Source of the DNA: Lathyrus oleraceus
Lineage: Eukaryota > Streptophyta > Magnoliopsida > Fabales > Fabaceae
Direction of reading: 5' to 3'
DNA length: 64,000 nucleotides
Assembly: GCF_024323335.1 (NCBI RefSeq)
Contig: NC_066584.1
Location: forward strand, 238,433,494 to 238,497,493
The position numbers and the translations under genes are program-made. The notes under the pieces were generated by a model that saw only the letters and a list, made by a program, of their open reading frames with translations, had not been told where the DNA came from and did no database searches. Below, one piece after another: positions 46,132 through 58,933 of this stretch (position 1 is the first letter of the stretch; every line of letters starts with the position of its first letter).

Positions 46132-49100
46132 TGTAATACCCCAAAATTTACCCTTCATTTTTCTTGGAAGCATGGGATTATGTTTTACACTTCATTAACA
46201 TCATATTAGGTCATACTCATTGCATACTGCATTAGTGACATGGAGATCAGGTTTTGATTGATCACTCCTTAACAGAAGGAGCCCACACAAAGCAAGATTG
46301 AGAATTGGACTTCATTTTCTAAGTATACAAGTCTCAAGGGTCTCAGGGGGGTCCAAGTATCTTATTATGGTCCTCAGTTCATCAGTGAAGGATTCAAAGT
46401 TATCAGAGTGTTCATCTGGATTTAATCAGAAATTAGGGTTTCATGGCTACCTGCAACAGGCAATGTTTGGTTGGAAGTAGAGGAGCTCATCCATGTCATG
46501 ATTAGAGAGGCATATTGGCCTAGGAAGATTCACAATTATCTCAGAAAGATCCATTGGCAATCAGTGCAATTAGTTCCTGATCATTTTGCCCTAAAACTAG
46601 GGTTTGGTATAAAATCAATTTATGTCTGATTATTTGGGTGAAACTCTTTTCCATGGCCCTCCATATGTCCACAAGGGTCTACATACAAAAAATCAGCTCT
46701 TTATTTGTGCTAGAAGTGCTTCAATTGATTAATGTAATCGGGAATCAGACAGTTTGGGAAAAGTCAACTGTGGGGCCAGAAAAGTCAACTCCTGAAATTT
46801 TGAGAGTAGAATCTCAAAATCCATGCCTATGGGATCCTACATGTGAAGTTTAATCAAGGTTATATCATGTATTCATCATTTAATCAGGAATTGGAAAAGT
46901 TACTTAATTTAGAAATGGTTGACTTTCCATTTAGGGCAAGCTTTCATGATCGTTGCACTCACTTTAAGCCCATTTTGCATCAAGATAAAAGCTCCATTTG
47001 AAAATTTCTCCAACATAAAAAGTTGTTCCTCTTGTTCCAAGCTTTCTAGAGATATAAAGTTTGCTCCATTTGGATTAGAATTGAGAAAGTTATGCTTAGT
47101 CAAAGTGAAACATTTTTTTAGGACACTTAGAAAAATTTCTAAGTCCAAAATCTTCAAAATTTGTCAAGACTTCTTGGCCAGTTTTCTTGCACTTCAAGGC
47201 ATTATTTGAAAATACTTTCTTCACAAATATTGTACCTTACCATTTCCTATTTCACATCCTTTTGGAATCATCTCATTTGGATCCATGGTTTGAGAGATAC
47301 ATTCATTTAAAGTGGGCACCATGACTTGAGTTTCTAGGCAGATTTTGGGTCTGGCTGGCCCAATCAGATTTTCTAAGCATGCTGCACAAACCAGTCATGT
47401 TTTTTTTACCTCTTTTGGCCATGCATTGGACATCCATTCACTTAAGTTTGGCCCAAAATAATAACATTTTACACCTCACTTCACACTTTTATTCTTATGG
47501 ATAAATCACTTATTAAAAAGCCCATGAGAACACCTAATCCACCCTATTTAAGAAGCTGAAACCCTAACCCTGAAGGAGCATTGGAATTTCGTGGCAAGGA
47601 GGCAAAGCTTCATCACATATCAGATTCCATTCCACTTCTATTTTCCATTAGGTAATCATCTCTTCCATCACCATGTTTTGATATATCTACGCTTGCTTAC
47701 CATGTTCATCACCATTAATCCTTCCATTTTCATATTTCTTTTTCTTATTTAAAATATTTCCTTCGTCCATAAAATTACCCAAAAATATTTTTCACTTTTC
47801 TTAACGTTTTATTTAATTTTATATAATTTTTATTTTCGTATTTTTTTAATATTAATATTTTATTTTAATTATTTATTCTAAATGGTCTATTTTAACACAC
47901 TTTTTTTATTGATTTTATGTTTATAGCTTAAAATTATTGTTAGCATTTGATTTTTGGGATGAAGGTTGACCACTGTCTCATGGTCAACCTGACCTTTTCT
48001 TGGAATTTTATTTCACATTTTCAATTTATTTTGGATTTATTTTTGACCTAGTTTGGTTGGTTGACTTTTAATTTGACTTCTGTTTTATTTTAATTAATTC
48101 ACGTACCAATTTTCAATATTTTTAAAATATTTTTGGATGATGATGATGTCCTGACCTCCCCTTAACTAGTTTAATTTTTCATAATTTTCTTGATTAATTT
48201 TCTATTTATTCTTGATTTATTTCTAACCTAGTCTTATTAATTGACTTTTGGTTTGACCTATATTTTGTTTTAATTAATTTACGTGCCAATTTTCATTATT
48301 TTTAAAATCTTTTGGGGGGATGATGATGTCCTGACCCCACCTTATTTAGTTTAATTTTTCATAATTTTCTTGATTAATATTTATTTGTTATTTTTAAGTT
48401 GACTTGAATTTTCAGTCGACTTCTTTATGATCGATGTTTGACTTTAGGAATGCTTATGGCAATTGAAGAGATCTTTTGATCCTCCCTTGTTCATCTAATA
48501 TGCCATGTATTAGAGGCCTTTTACCTTGATTTTATTTGGTCCTTACCTCATTTCCTGATTAAATTATTCAGTGGATCCTTCGTGTGCATATTTTCATCTG
48601 TTTGATTCATCTGTTATCTTTTATACTTGTTTCTCTCATTCATGCTTTCTATTGCTTGATTATTTAACATGTTCATACTCCCATGCATTGTTTAAATGCT
48701 CCATTATTTGATTCTTTGGTTTGATTATATATTGTTTATTTATCCGATCTGATTGATAATTGTAGCCTACTTGTATGATGTATGAGGCATATATTCTTAT
48801 TGTTTGTTTGCCATGAACAATCCCCATTCATAACAAATGTACCCCTCTCCCATAAGGTGTATAATATTTATTTCTTTATTTCTTTAGTCACCTGTTAATA
48901 CAAGAATTAAAGCGAACATCCGATAACCATTTCAAAATAATATTAAAAGATCGATCCAACGTCGAGTAATCATTTTCAAAACTTAACAGAACCAGCACGC
49001 ATTCATCCATCCTCTTGTAAGTCGATTGCCTTAGGCATCGCCATCTACCTGTAAGTCGATTGCCTCCGGCATCGCCATCTACCCTTATTCGTAACTCCTC

Positions 49101-50176
49101 TCCGCGCTCCATCCGTCGACTCTTGTTCCGTTTAGGTAGCACCTATTAGGTAGAACCCTTTGTATGATAACATAGGTAGAATTCCCCTATTCTTTGCATG
49201 CTAACATTAGGTAGATGTCCCCCTTTGTAAATCCTAACACATAGGTCCATATTGCATGACAACTCTAGAGCAGAGCTTCCCCACTTTTAGACCTTCCGTG
49301 CGTCTCCGATCTTGTGGCATGTCAGTCCGTTCTATTGCAAAGAGGTAACTGCCTAAGACTCGATTCAGCGAGCTGCGACACCTACTGCTAGGACGTTGAA
49401 CACACTGCCCACCCTCCTTTGACACAGCTGGTGTCCTCTTTTGTAAGTCCATGTTCAGATGGCAATCCTTAACCCCTAGTTAGCCGAACTACGACAACTC
49501 TGATTCTCATGTTCATATGAGATACGTAGGCACGAGACGCGATGTCTTGCCGAGTTTGACTGACGACTAACAAGTAATCCTTGCTTGCTTTCGCCTTTGC
49601 TGTGATTCTTTTCTCTCGCCCTCGTTGCGATCGAGACCGTCCTTTTCCCTTGCCCTAGTTGCAATCGAGACCCTTGTTCCCGTAGTTAGCCGAACTACGT
49701 TTTGCTCTGATTCTCATTCCAGATGAGATACGTAGGCATAAGATGCGACGTCTTACCGAGCACACTTATCTTTAACCCATAGGTAGCCGAGCTACGAAGA
49801 CTCTGATTCTCATACTCAGATGAGATACGTAGGCAGTGGATGCGACATCCTTGCGAGTCATTTTTCTTTTAACCTTCCTTTTAGTAAATAGTACTTTAGA
49901 TATACCTACACCTTTTAGACTAGAACAACACTTATGAAAAGGGCTCCCTAGGAGTACCTAGGATGTTTTGGGTGCTTAAAACCTTCCCATTGCATAACCA
50001 ACCCCCTTACCTAGATCTCTGACATTTTTACTAGTTTTTGATTCGATAAAACTTTTAGGTTTTTGTTCGCTTTCTAACCATTCCTTTGGAAAAATAGAAG
50101 TGCGGTGGCGACTCGACTTGTATGGTTTACCTTGGATTTAGTCAATATCTCTAATGGTAACGAATACCCTGCTACA
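46132..50176 (+). repeat. Ogre-C 3' LTR, 4.0 kb
   Basis: Near-identical to 30108-34131 with scattered substitutions and small indels. The largest visible difference is at about 47330-47370, where this LTR has TTTCTAGGCAGATTTTGG and following bases and the 5' LTR has a short different segment. It carries the same three hairpin modules and TGGCGACTC at 50106-50114. Confidence 0.95.
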
Positions 50177-51059
50177 GTCACGACACTAATATCTGAGTAA
50201 AACAAACAGGATAAAGATAAAGAATAGTAATGCAGGAGAGACAAGCAATTGTTAACCCAGTTCGGTGCAACTCACCTACGTCTGGGGGCTACCATGTCAG
50301 GAAGGAAATCCACTAAATAGAATCAGTTCAAAGACTCTCAGTACACTCCACAAGTTACAGTCTTTTTCACCTAATCTCTACCCGTATGATTTCTACCTAA
50401 GAACTCTTAGATATGAGATCCCACTCACTCCCTCTCAATCACACCAGTGATATTAACAACAATTACTTATGAAAAGAAGACACTCTTCAAAGACACACAC
50501 TTGATTTTACTTAGCAGCTTCAATCAAGTAGACACACACTCATGCTTAAAAGCTTTGAGTGACAAATTACAACTCACAAATCAGACCAATTCAATCATTT
50601 ATGGATGAATTGAATGGCTTACAAGTCACACGACCACACAAGACACAAACCCTTATTCTCTCTCAATATTTCGTTCTATATTTCTTGTGTATCAACTCAG
50701 GTTTTCCATGTCCTATTTATAGAAGCATTCAGCTGGGCTTGAACATCATAAAACCCTAAAGCTATTTTCCATTCAAGTCTTCTTATGACAGTTGGTTAGA
50801 TCTCTTTGGAAAAAAAGTTAAATCACATTGTAATCATTGATTGATTGCGTTTGCAATTAACTCCTCAATCAAACATAGATTTCCATTAAAAGCGCAATCA
50901 CATAACACATAACATTCACACTGAATATTCTGTGTACAGATGTCATGACATCGGGTCTGACATCCTGGAACAATCCTGCATAATTACATTTTAAATATCC
51001 AGCAAGTACATTATATCAGATGTCATGACATCATGTATGACATCCTGAAATAATCCTGC
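50177..51059 (-). repeat. Sirevirus-type 5' LTR, piece 2
   Basis: Starts with the gtcac target duplication (50177-50181), then continues the sequence of the 3' LTR at 23068 onward (GACACTAATATCTGAG). It ends at cctgc (51055-51059), where the outer solo LTR inserted. It contains the same 80 bp units with GATGTCATGACATC. Confidence 0.95.
50712..50722 (-). promoter_or_regulatory. TATA box of Sirevirus-type 5' LTR
   Basis: Minus strand CTATAAATAGGA, matching the copy in the 3' LTR near 23598-23608. It is separated from its gag by the 20 kb Ogre-C insertion, so it cannot drive the element as arranged. Confidence 0.6.
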
Positions 51060-52567
51060 TGTAAGACCCTAATTTTGACCATAAGATCCCTCATGGCATC
51101 ATATCATTGCACTTTGCATCTGCCTCAAGGATCATAGCATCTTGGCTCCTAACCCTAGGGTGGGAATTGTGTTTGAGACCACCAAGCATGCTTGAATTGT
51201 GTATTATTGCTTTTCTTATTTTGTTTACTAAACAAAAGCACAAAAATATGTCACTAACATCTTTTATTTTGTAGCTTGAGTAATCATGTGATCCAAGGCT
51301 CCTAGGAAACCCTATGCTCATTGATATGGCCAGGTGAAGGTGAAAGCAAGCATGAAAATGGTTCTCAAGGCTCTCATCCATCATATATGCCTCCCAAGTA
51401 TCTCAATTTATCATTTTTATCAAAGCAAACCAAAGGGCTTGAGGCTTGTTTCCCAAGGAAACCCTAATTCATCTGTCCATCAACTATGCCTTGCTCATGA
51501 AGCAACCTCAACCCATGATCAAATACAATCAAGGGAAGTTATTTAATTCATCATTTCATGCATATTTGAGCTTATTTGAGTATCCTCAATCATTAATTCA
51601 TCAAGATTTAAGGTATGGACTTGAGAAGTTGATCAGTCAATTCATCTGACTATTTTGAAGTATACTGAGACCTAACTTTCAATGTGTTTGTCAAATGAAG
51701 ATGACCCCAAGAGAAAAAATGTTCTTAAGAACCATATGAACAACTTTCATGTTCATCAAAAATTGATTTTAATCTTGGAAAGTCATCATCCATTTCAAAA
51801 CATTATAGGTCATTTTGACTGAAACCCTAATTTTTGGTCAACTTCCCAAGGACATAACTCATTCATTTTTTATGATTTTGAGGTGGGATCAAATGAATTG
51901 GAAATTTTAAGATGTCTAATTCATTTTTTATGTTGAAATTTTTTTCATAATCCTAAAATAAATACATTTGATAATGCAAAACATTATAGGTCACTTTGGA
52001 CCAAAGGCTTTGAAATGTGAAAAAGTCCAACTTCAAGTGCCCATAACTTTCTCATAAAAAATCCAGATGATGCAAAATTTGAGTCCCAATTTATTGTCTT
52101 GAAAATATCTACAACTTTGATGTTTAAGGTTTTGTCATTTGGAGCTTGCATCACTGAAACAAAAGGGCTTGAAGTTGGCCCATTTTGGAAATTTTCACAT
52201 ACACAAGTTTTGCACATTGATTTTTATGGCCAATTTTCACCAATTTACCAATTCCAAATGAAGTTTTTCTCAACATAACAATTGATCCTCATGTCAAGAT
52301 ATTTCCAACCATTACCCATAAGGCCATGTTTTATTTTTGGAAAAGGCATTTTCGAAGAGGAGAACATTTTGGTGCATTTTTGGAAACTAGTTGAAAACTC
52401 ATTGCACAAGCCAATTGCATCAATTTTGCACGTCCATTTCACCTTAGTGTGATATCAGCACTCATTTGCAATAAGATTTGGGCCATCCATGCGCCTGTAC
52501 AGGCTCATGCATTGAGGCCCTCTTCATTCATGCACACATAATGCTCATGCTTACCTTTGCCAATTGC

Positions 52568-52575
52568 TATAAATA
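52568..52575 (+). promoter_or_regulatory. TATA box of outer solo LTR
   Basis: TATAAATA at about 1.5 kb into the LTR, matching in position the Ogre-A box at 16974-16981. Possible promoter for downstream read-through. Confidence 0.5.
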
Positions 52576-53120
52576 AGAGTGCTAGGCTTCATAATTCAAC
52601 AACCTGAAGGCGCCTGTTATGCTATAAAACTCTCTCCATAGCCATACCTAAAGGAATTCACTCTTTCATTTCAAAATTTCAGATCTGAATTTCAACTTCA
52701 TTGGTTGATTTTCAGACTCAAAATTCCTTGACCTTGCTTCATCTTCATCTCTAGATCACACTACAAGCAATAACTAAAAGGATTTGTGCTCCATAGATCC
52801 ACATTTCAGAGGTTGCTACACAAACTTTTCTTCTTTGAAACTCACTGTTTGTAGCTTGTTTCTTGCATTTATTGGTTTGGCTGAAGTCCTCTCATCAGAG
52901 GCAATTAAACTGTGCTTTTAATTTTGAAATTCCATTGAGTTCAAGATGAACACCATCATTTTCTACCTCTGATTTCTCTTCCCATGGAGATCTAGAGTGA
53001 AAATAAATGGTACAAGGGTGATGTACATCACCCCAGCTTTCCATTGATGTATATATCGCCTCATTTGGTTAGGATTTTTTCTCTGCAACTCTCGCCGGAA
53101 TCTCTGGTCTCGCCGGAGAA

Positions 53121-53142
53121 GACGGTGGTGTACACCACCGTC
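53121..53142 (+). repeat. 22 bp perfect palindrome in outer solo LTR
   Basis: GACGGTGGTG, TA, CACCACCGTC. It is preceded by CTCGCCGGAGAA, which also precedes the different palindrome in the Ogre-A LTR, and lies about 550 nt downstream of the TATA box. Confidence 0.9.
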
Positions 53143-56100
53143 CATTTTCCAGAATGAACCACAACCCTTGGATCTGATCTCCAGATATAATCTGGTTTCT
53201 TCATTTGTATGACTTTTTTAATGGCTGTGTGTTTCTCATTGACCAAAGTGTTTGGTGCGCGCGCATGTCTGGACCCTTGGATGTGCCAGCTTAATTAATG
53301 AGCCTGGATCCAACGCACCACATTATTTTGTATTTTCTAATTTTTGATTTAATTTCTTTTATTTCAAAAAATCACATCTCTCTCATTTTAAAGCTTAGGA
53401 TGATCCATTTGGACTTTTTTAAAGTTGATTTGAAATGGATTTGAAGTTTGACCTTTATCTGTTTATTTTAATTCAAGTATTATTTTAATTTCAAAAAATA
53501 CCAAAAATATTTTATTTGTTTCTTGACTTCTAAGTTTCATTTTGCTTCTGTTTATTAGTGTTTGACCTTGATTCCATTTGTCCTTGGTCAATGCAATTTG
53601 CTTATTTCATTTGAATTCCCATTAATGTCCATTCTTATTCATCTCCTTCTTCATCTTTTTTTTCTTTTTTTGATCAATGAGTTAAAGATTGGTGGTTAGC
53701 CTTGTGTATGGGAGGTTTAACCTTCCTTGATTCAAATCTAATTCATCTTGATCATAGATCAAGTGAATGGCTTTGCATTAAGGATAGGTTGCTTCCTAAT
53801 CAAGCAAAGAACCTAAATCAATACAAGATCATTTCTCATCTTCTCTTGGCATGGCAAGTTGTAGGAGCTTGATTCACTAATCAAGATCTCTAACTTGTGT
53901 TTGTTGCCTATATTTTATTGACCGGCCTCAGATAGGTGTGACTACTACATTAGTCCACTTACGATTGCTTAACATAGCGCTAAATTGCCTTATGGCACAC
54001 TAACTATAACTATTAACCACTAACTTTTAATTCTTCCACTTTACATTAATGCAATTTAATATTCTTGTACATATTATTCATTTGCTTTTGCCCTTTGCTC
54101 ATTTGAGCACATGTTTATGTTAATGCAATTTGCCTTTTGCTCACTTGAGCACATAATTGTGTATATACTATTGTGCTTGTATTTTGTGTTGATTGATGTG
54201 AACCAAATGCAAATGGACAAAAGGACTTAGATTCTAGGATATTCCTTATGAAAAAATGGAGTAAAAAGGACTTAATGTTGAAGATGAATTGGAAGGACCA
54301 AATTTCTAAACTCACTCTTGTCCATTCTTTGTTTGTATTATAGAACTTTTTGATGTGTGTGCTTTTGTGCTAGGGATTCCTATTTGAGCTAAACTGAAGG
54401 ACCATTGTCATGTGCATCTAAAGTGAGAGATACAAGAGCCATTGGAAAACTCCTAAGAGCTTGCCTGATTGATTGATTGCTTGAGTATTTTCCTATTTGC
54501 TTGCTTATTCCAAAGGATGGGAGTTACTTGGATCATCACTATGTGTAGCACCTCAAATTTGCACCCTACCTTTTGTACATACTTTCTCATATTAGGTCAT
54601 TAACATAGCATAGTCCACTGCATAACATTGCCTTGTCCATTTGCCCAAGTGCAGTTCAGCTGACAAATTAGGTCAAACTGGTCAGGAGATCAGTCAATCA
54701 AGCAAACAAGTGCAATTTCCATTGAGGCAAGGCCCTAGGGTTGGTCCAACATGTTCACATGACCTAGGGGTCCTTTTGAAGTGTTTTGGTCAAGGTTTGG
54801 GTGCTCAGAAGTCATCAGTCAGTGATCAGTCCACCAGAAACCCTAGAAAGTCAACTATGGTCAACTGTGCCTGATTTCTAGGGATTTCAAGGTGGGAGAT
54901 GGTTTGAAAGGGTTCATTCATGTCCATACAAGTCTCATTTGGCATTTCAAAGATCAAGATTGAAGAATTTGAAGTCAGACAAAAAGTTTCCAAAAATGGC
55001 AGGTGACCTGTAATTTTCAACTGCCAAAAATAGAAAGTTTTTCTCCTCAAATTTACATTATCATACAAGCTTCAAATGAAATTTTGTCCAACATGAAAGT
55101 TGAATATCTTGCTCTCACCTTTCCAAAAAGTCCAAGAACACTCATTTCTCATTTATGGTTGGCAAGTTATGATCAAATCATTCTCAAGAATTTTTGAACT
55201 TCAAAGTGGCATATCTTCCAAACCATTCGGCCAAATTAAGTGGGGTTTTTTGCTACAAGTCACATTTGACATGCTCTATCCAAATCCTTCATTGCATTTC
55301 ACCAAAAGTCATCACATAAAAATGGCATTTTCCAAGTGATTTAATTTGATTTTTTTTTAGAGAAATTGCTAATTTGAAAAATAAGCCTTGCATCCATTTC
55401 CAATTAATATTATTGGCATTAAAAATGATTTTTGGAGTCCATTACAAAGGAAACTCGGCACTGTTCATGCCATGCACATGTATATGGGGTTAATTGCCAA
55501 ATTTTACATCACACTTGAGTTCACTTGATTCTAATTACATGGCTTAATGGTGATTAGTGTAGGTGATTAACAAGGCATATATGTAGCTAATACTAACAGA
55601 ATTAACGGGGCATTAACCACTTTTCCAATCTAGATCTAGAATCAAGTTTTTTCTTCTCTCAAACTTTTCTGGGTTTTGCTTCACATAACATCCATTCAGC
55701 TTGCTACTTTCGTGTTACTGAGGTGGTTTTGAGTAAGATTACGTGTGGAATCAAAGCCAATGGGGGAGAATCGCAGCTTTCTTCAAGCTTGAGCATCCAT
55801 GGTGGTTTCAAAGGGAGCTGGATTTGTGAGTGATTAAAGTTCAAATTCTCCTCTAAACACATCCACAAGCATCGTAGAAAGATCCTGGAACTTCACAAGC
55901 TTGGAAGCAAGAGGAATCCAGCCACTGTTCTTCAACAGGTAGAATTTCGAGTTCTCTATTTTTTTGATTCTTGGTGATATTCATGTAGAGCCTAGTTCGG
56001 TGATGACGCTGATATGAATTTCGAAGGAAATGGTGTTGTTTTGAGTTAGTTAGGGTCGATTGAATATTTTGATGCTGAATTTGTTTGCTTCGATTCACGC

Positions 56101-58439
56101 TTGCCTTAGTGTTTCTTGATGATTGAAATATGGATTCGTGATGTATGGAGTGAGAGCTACAGGATGGTGTACTTGATTTTGATTTACCAGAATTTTGTTC
56201 TTGAACCTAGGTTTCGTGGATGAACATGTTGAAGCGCTGCCCAGAATTTCTGTTTTGATTCTCCTGTAGCAATACGTAGGGTTTGCATGATGTTTTTGGA
56301 AGGAGCTTTTTGATTGGTCATGCGATTTGTCCATACTGGCATGCTGTTGGTCCGAACCTGCTGCCACGCGAGCGGTTCAATTGGCTGGGAGGGCGTTGAC
56401 TGGGTCCAAGTGGCCACGTAGGATTAATGATACGGGGCGTTTTGGCCCCGACACTATTCATTTCATTTTTCAACTCCCAAATCATTTTTATGGCATTAAA
56501 TCATTTCTTTTTTCAAATTTTATTTCATTTTGCATGGCCAACTTAGAAAATTCATAAGTCACTCAATTTTAATCCGAATTTGATGGGACTTTTTGTGAAA
56601 TGCTCCTCTTGATCTCTACTTTATTATGGTGATTTTTCCAGATTTTTTGCATGTGTGGTTTTTTAAATGTGCTAGGGTTTGTTCATGTGTGTCCATTTTG
56701 TGTATACTTTGCCAAATTGCTTGTGAAATGATGATACATGATCCAATGCCTCTCAAATTTTTTGTGCTTAAACTAGACATGTTCATGGTGATTTTGGTAT
56801 AGAGTTTGTAATTTTATCATTGCTGGTTATGGATATTTGATTTTTTGAATAGGGGTGTGACAATTTGTGTCACACCATGTATGTCCAACTTCATGATTTT
56901 AATTACCATGCTTATTGAACTCAAAATGGTCTGGACTTTTGCATGAAGACACTTGTGCATGTTGAAAATGTGTGTGAATTTTTCTGGAATTTTTGAATGC
57001 ATTTCCTATTTGATTGATAATTTCTCCCCTGTTTGACCAAATTGTTGACTTTTGTGACACATGATGCCATATGATTTGTGAAATTCTCATGCTTAATTGG
57101 ATGGACTTGAAATTTGACATGTGCACCGTGAACATCTTGAAGTACATCATGGCTTTAGTCCCATTCATTTATCATATGTTGTTTCTGTTTTATGATTAAT
57201 TGAAGTTGGTGCATGTTTTGATGCTTTGTATGAGTATGCTTGAACTTGCCTTGCCTTTCTGAATTTAATTTCCCTACTTCCTTTGATCCAAATGAGCTGA
57301 AATTTGGTATGCCTATCATGTTGTGGATGATGTTTGATCATGATTTATTTGAGGAATTTGTGAAATGTTTATGATTGGATTTGAGTTGAGTCATTCTCTT
57401 GACTTCTTTGAGGTTCTATTTGGCATGCTTTGACCTAATCTGTTTGTGAAATGATGATGATGAATGATATGATTGTGAAACCACTTGGGTTTGCTTCTTG
57501 ATTGATTTGTCTTGACTTTGGGCACTTGTCCCTTGCTGTTTTAAACTTTTTATCCCCTTTTGACCCTAGGCTTGTCCTAGTGGTCTTGTTGCTCATGTTT
57601 AAGCTTGTTGTTTCAGGTTAAGCAGCAAATGCTTCAAAGAGATCAATACAAGTTGAATGAGTTTAATTGTTTATCATGAACTAATTTGTTTGTTTTGTAG
57701 GTTGCTTAGCTCACTTGTTATGAGCTTGTGCTTTGCACATATGCTTGACTGTATTGTCTGTTGGCTTATGCTGTTTGTTTTAACTTTGTGTCTGGTATAC
57801 TAATTGTGCTTGACTGATTTCAGGTACTTTAGTTGCTATTAGTTCCTTGTGAACTTTGCGTTGCTTTGCTTGATAAGCAATTTGCATTGAGGTATAATTT
57901 CCTTACTCCATGTAGTCTGGAAGACCTGGCCTGTTACTTGGCCAGGCACCTGTCTGAAGTCCTCCTTAAGAGGCAATGTTTGTGACTGTTTACTTTTGTC
58001 CTTGCATTTATTCAAAGACCTCCTAAGTGAAGAGGCATTGACAGATATAAGGGATGTGCAATCCATCCTCTGCTATTCTTTGTGTCATTTGCTTTGCTCA
58101 CACCACTGTGTTGATACATTGCAGATACTAACCCAAGATCTTGTACAGTTGTACAGTTGTGTCAGTGTCAAATGTGTAGAAGGGTTCCCACTTTCTGAAC
58201 CCACACATTCTTGTCTTAAGCTCTCCCAGGCCAGGGATAAGAGTTGTGAAGTCTCATCTTCACTCACCTTTCATCAGCTTCACCCTAACTCTCAATGTTA
58301 GGGTTAAGAGCTAACACTACCCAGTTAAAGTGGTTTGTTTGTTGAGGTTGATATGACCCCTCGACTAAAACCTAACCTTGATTGAGCCCATTGCTTGCAT
58401 ATAGTGTGTGCTACTTGTGCTTGTGTGTTTGCTTTAGCT

Positions 58440-58570
58440 TGCTTCCTGTGCAAGATAGGTTTGCTTTAGCTTGCTTCCTGTGCAAGATAGGTTGGGTTTG
58501 CCTTGCTTCCTGTGCAAGTCATGTTTAGGATAGGCTTGCGTCCTGTGCAAGTTAGCTAGAAACCTTAACT
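58440..58570 (+). repeat. Short tandem repeats in inner solo LTR
   Basis: Repeats of GCTTCCTGTGCAAG with TTTGCTTTAGCTT or related spacers, about four copies of 29-40 bp. Confidence 0.8.
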
Positions 58571-58795
58571 TAGGGATGATTTTGCATGATAACATCTAGG
58601 CTCGAGTCGTAGTCTCCCTAGTTGTGTCTCCCTTTGTTATCTGGTTAGGCTAGTCCTGTGTCCCTGCGTAGGGGAACTACGTCGCCCTGATCCTCATACC
58701 AGATGAGGTACGTAGGCAGGAGATTGAGCTGATCTCTCCGGGCGCCTTTTCTTTTCTCTTTAACCTTTGTGTCTCCACACTCTTTGTGTGTGTTC

Positions 58796-58933
58796 GGTTC
58801 GGATGCTGATGTAAGTCCAGTGATTGGCATTCAGGCTCCACGTTTGCCTTCTTGTGTGTGTTTTGGTTCGGATGCTGATGTAAGTCCAGTGATTGGCATT
58901 CAGGCTCCACGTTTGCCTTTGCCTGTGTTTGTT
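58796..58933 (+). repeat. 69 bp direct duplication in inner solo LTR
   Basis: GGTTCGGATGCTGATGTAAG begins at 58796 and again at 58865. About 60 bases of each unit are identical. The period is a multiple of three, which produces misleading repeat-containing reading frames. Confidence 0.9.

Larger units (their letters stand above)
30108..50176 (+). mobile_element. Ogre-C, structurally complete Ty3/gypsy Tat-lineage element, 20.1 kb
   Basis: LTRs of 4024 bp (30108-34131) and 4045 bp (46132-50176) are flanked by the 5 bp target duplication gtcac (30103-30107, 50177-50181). Inside, in order: tRNA-Arg primer site, leader, ORF1, gag-pro, intron-like spacer, pol, long 3' UTR with two repeat arrays, polypurine tract. 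The two LTRs differ by about 2 percent in the first 140 bp compared by eye, so the insertion is fairly recent. It sits in the 5' LTR of the Sirevirus-type element. Coding regions carry several stops and frameshifts and a mutated protease site, so it is not autonomous, although its cis elements are complete. Confidence 0.95.

Noticed and set aside
50265..50450. 61-codon frame in the Sirevirus 5' LTR
   Set aside because: The LTR is non-coding; the frame is not kept in the 3' LTR copy.
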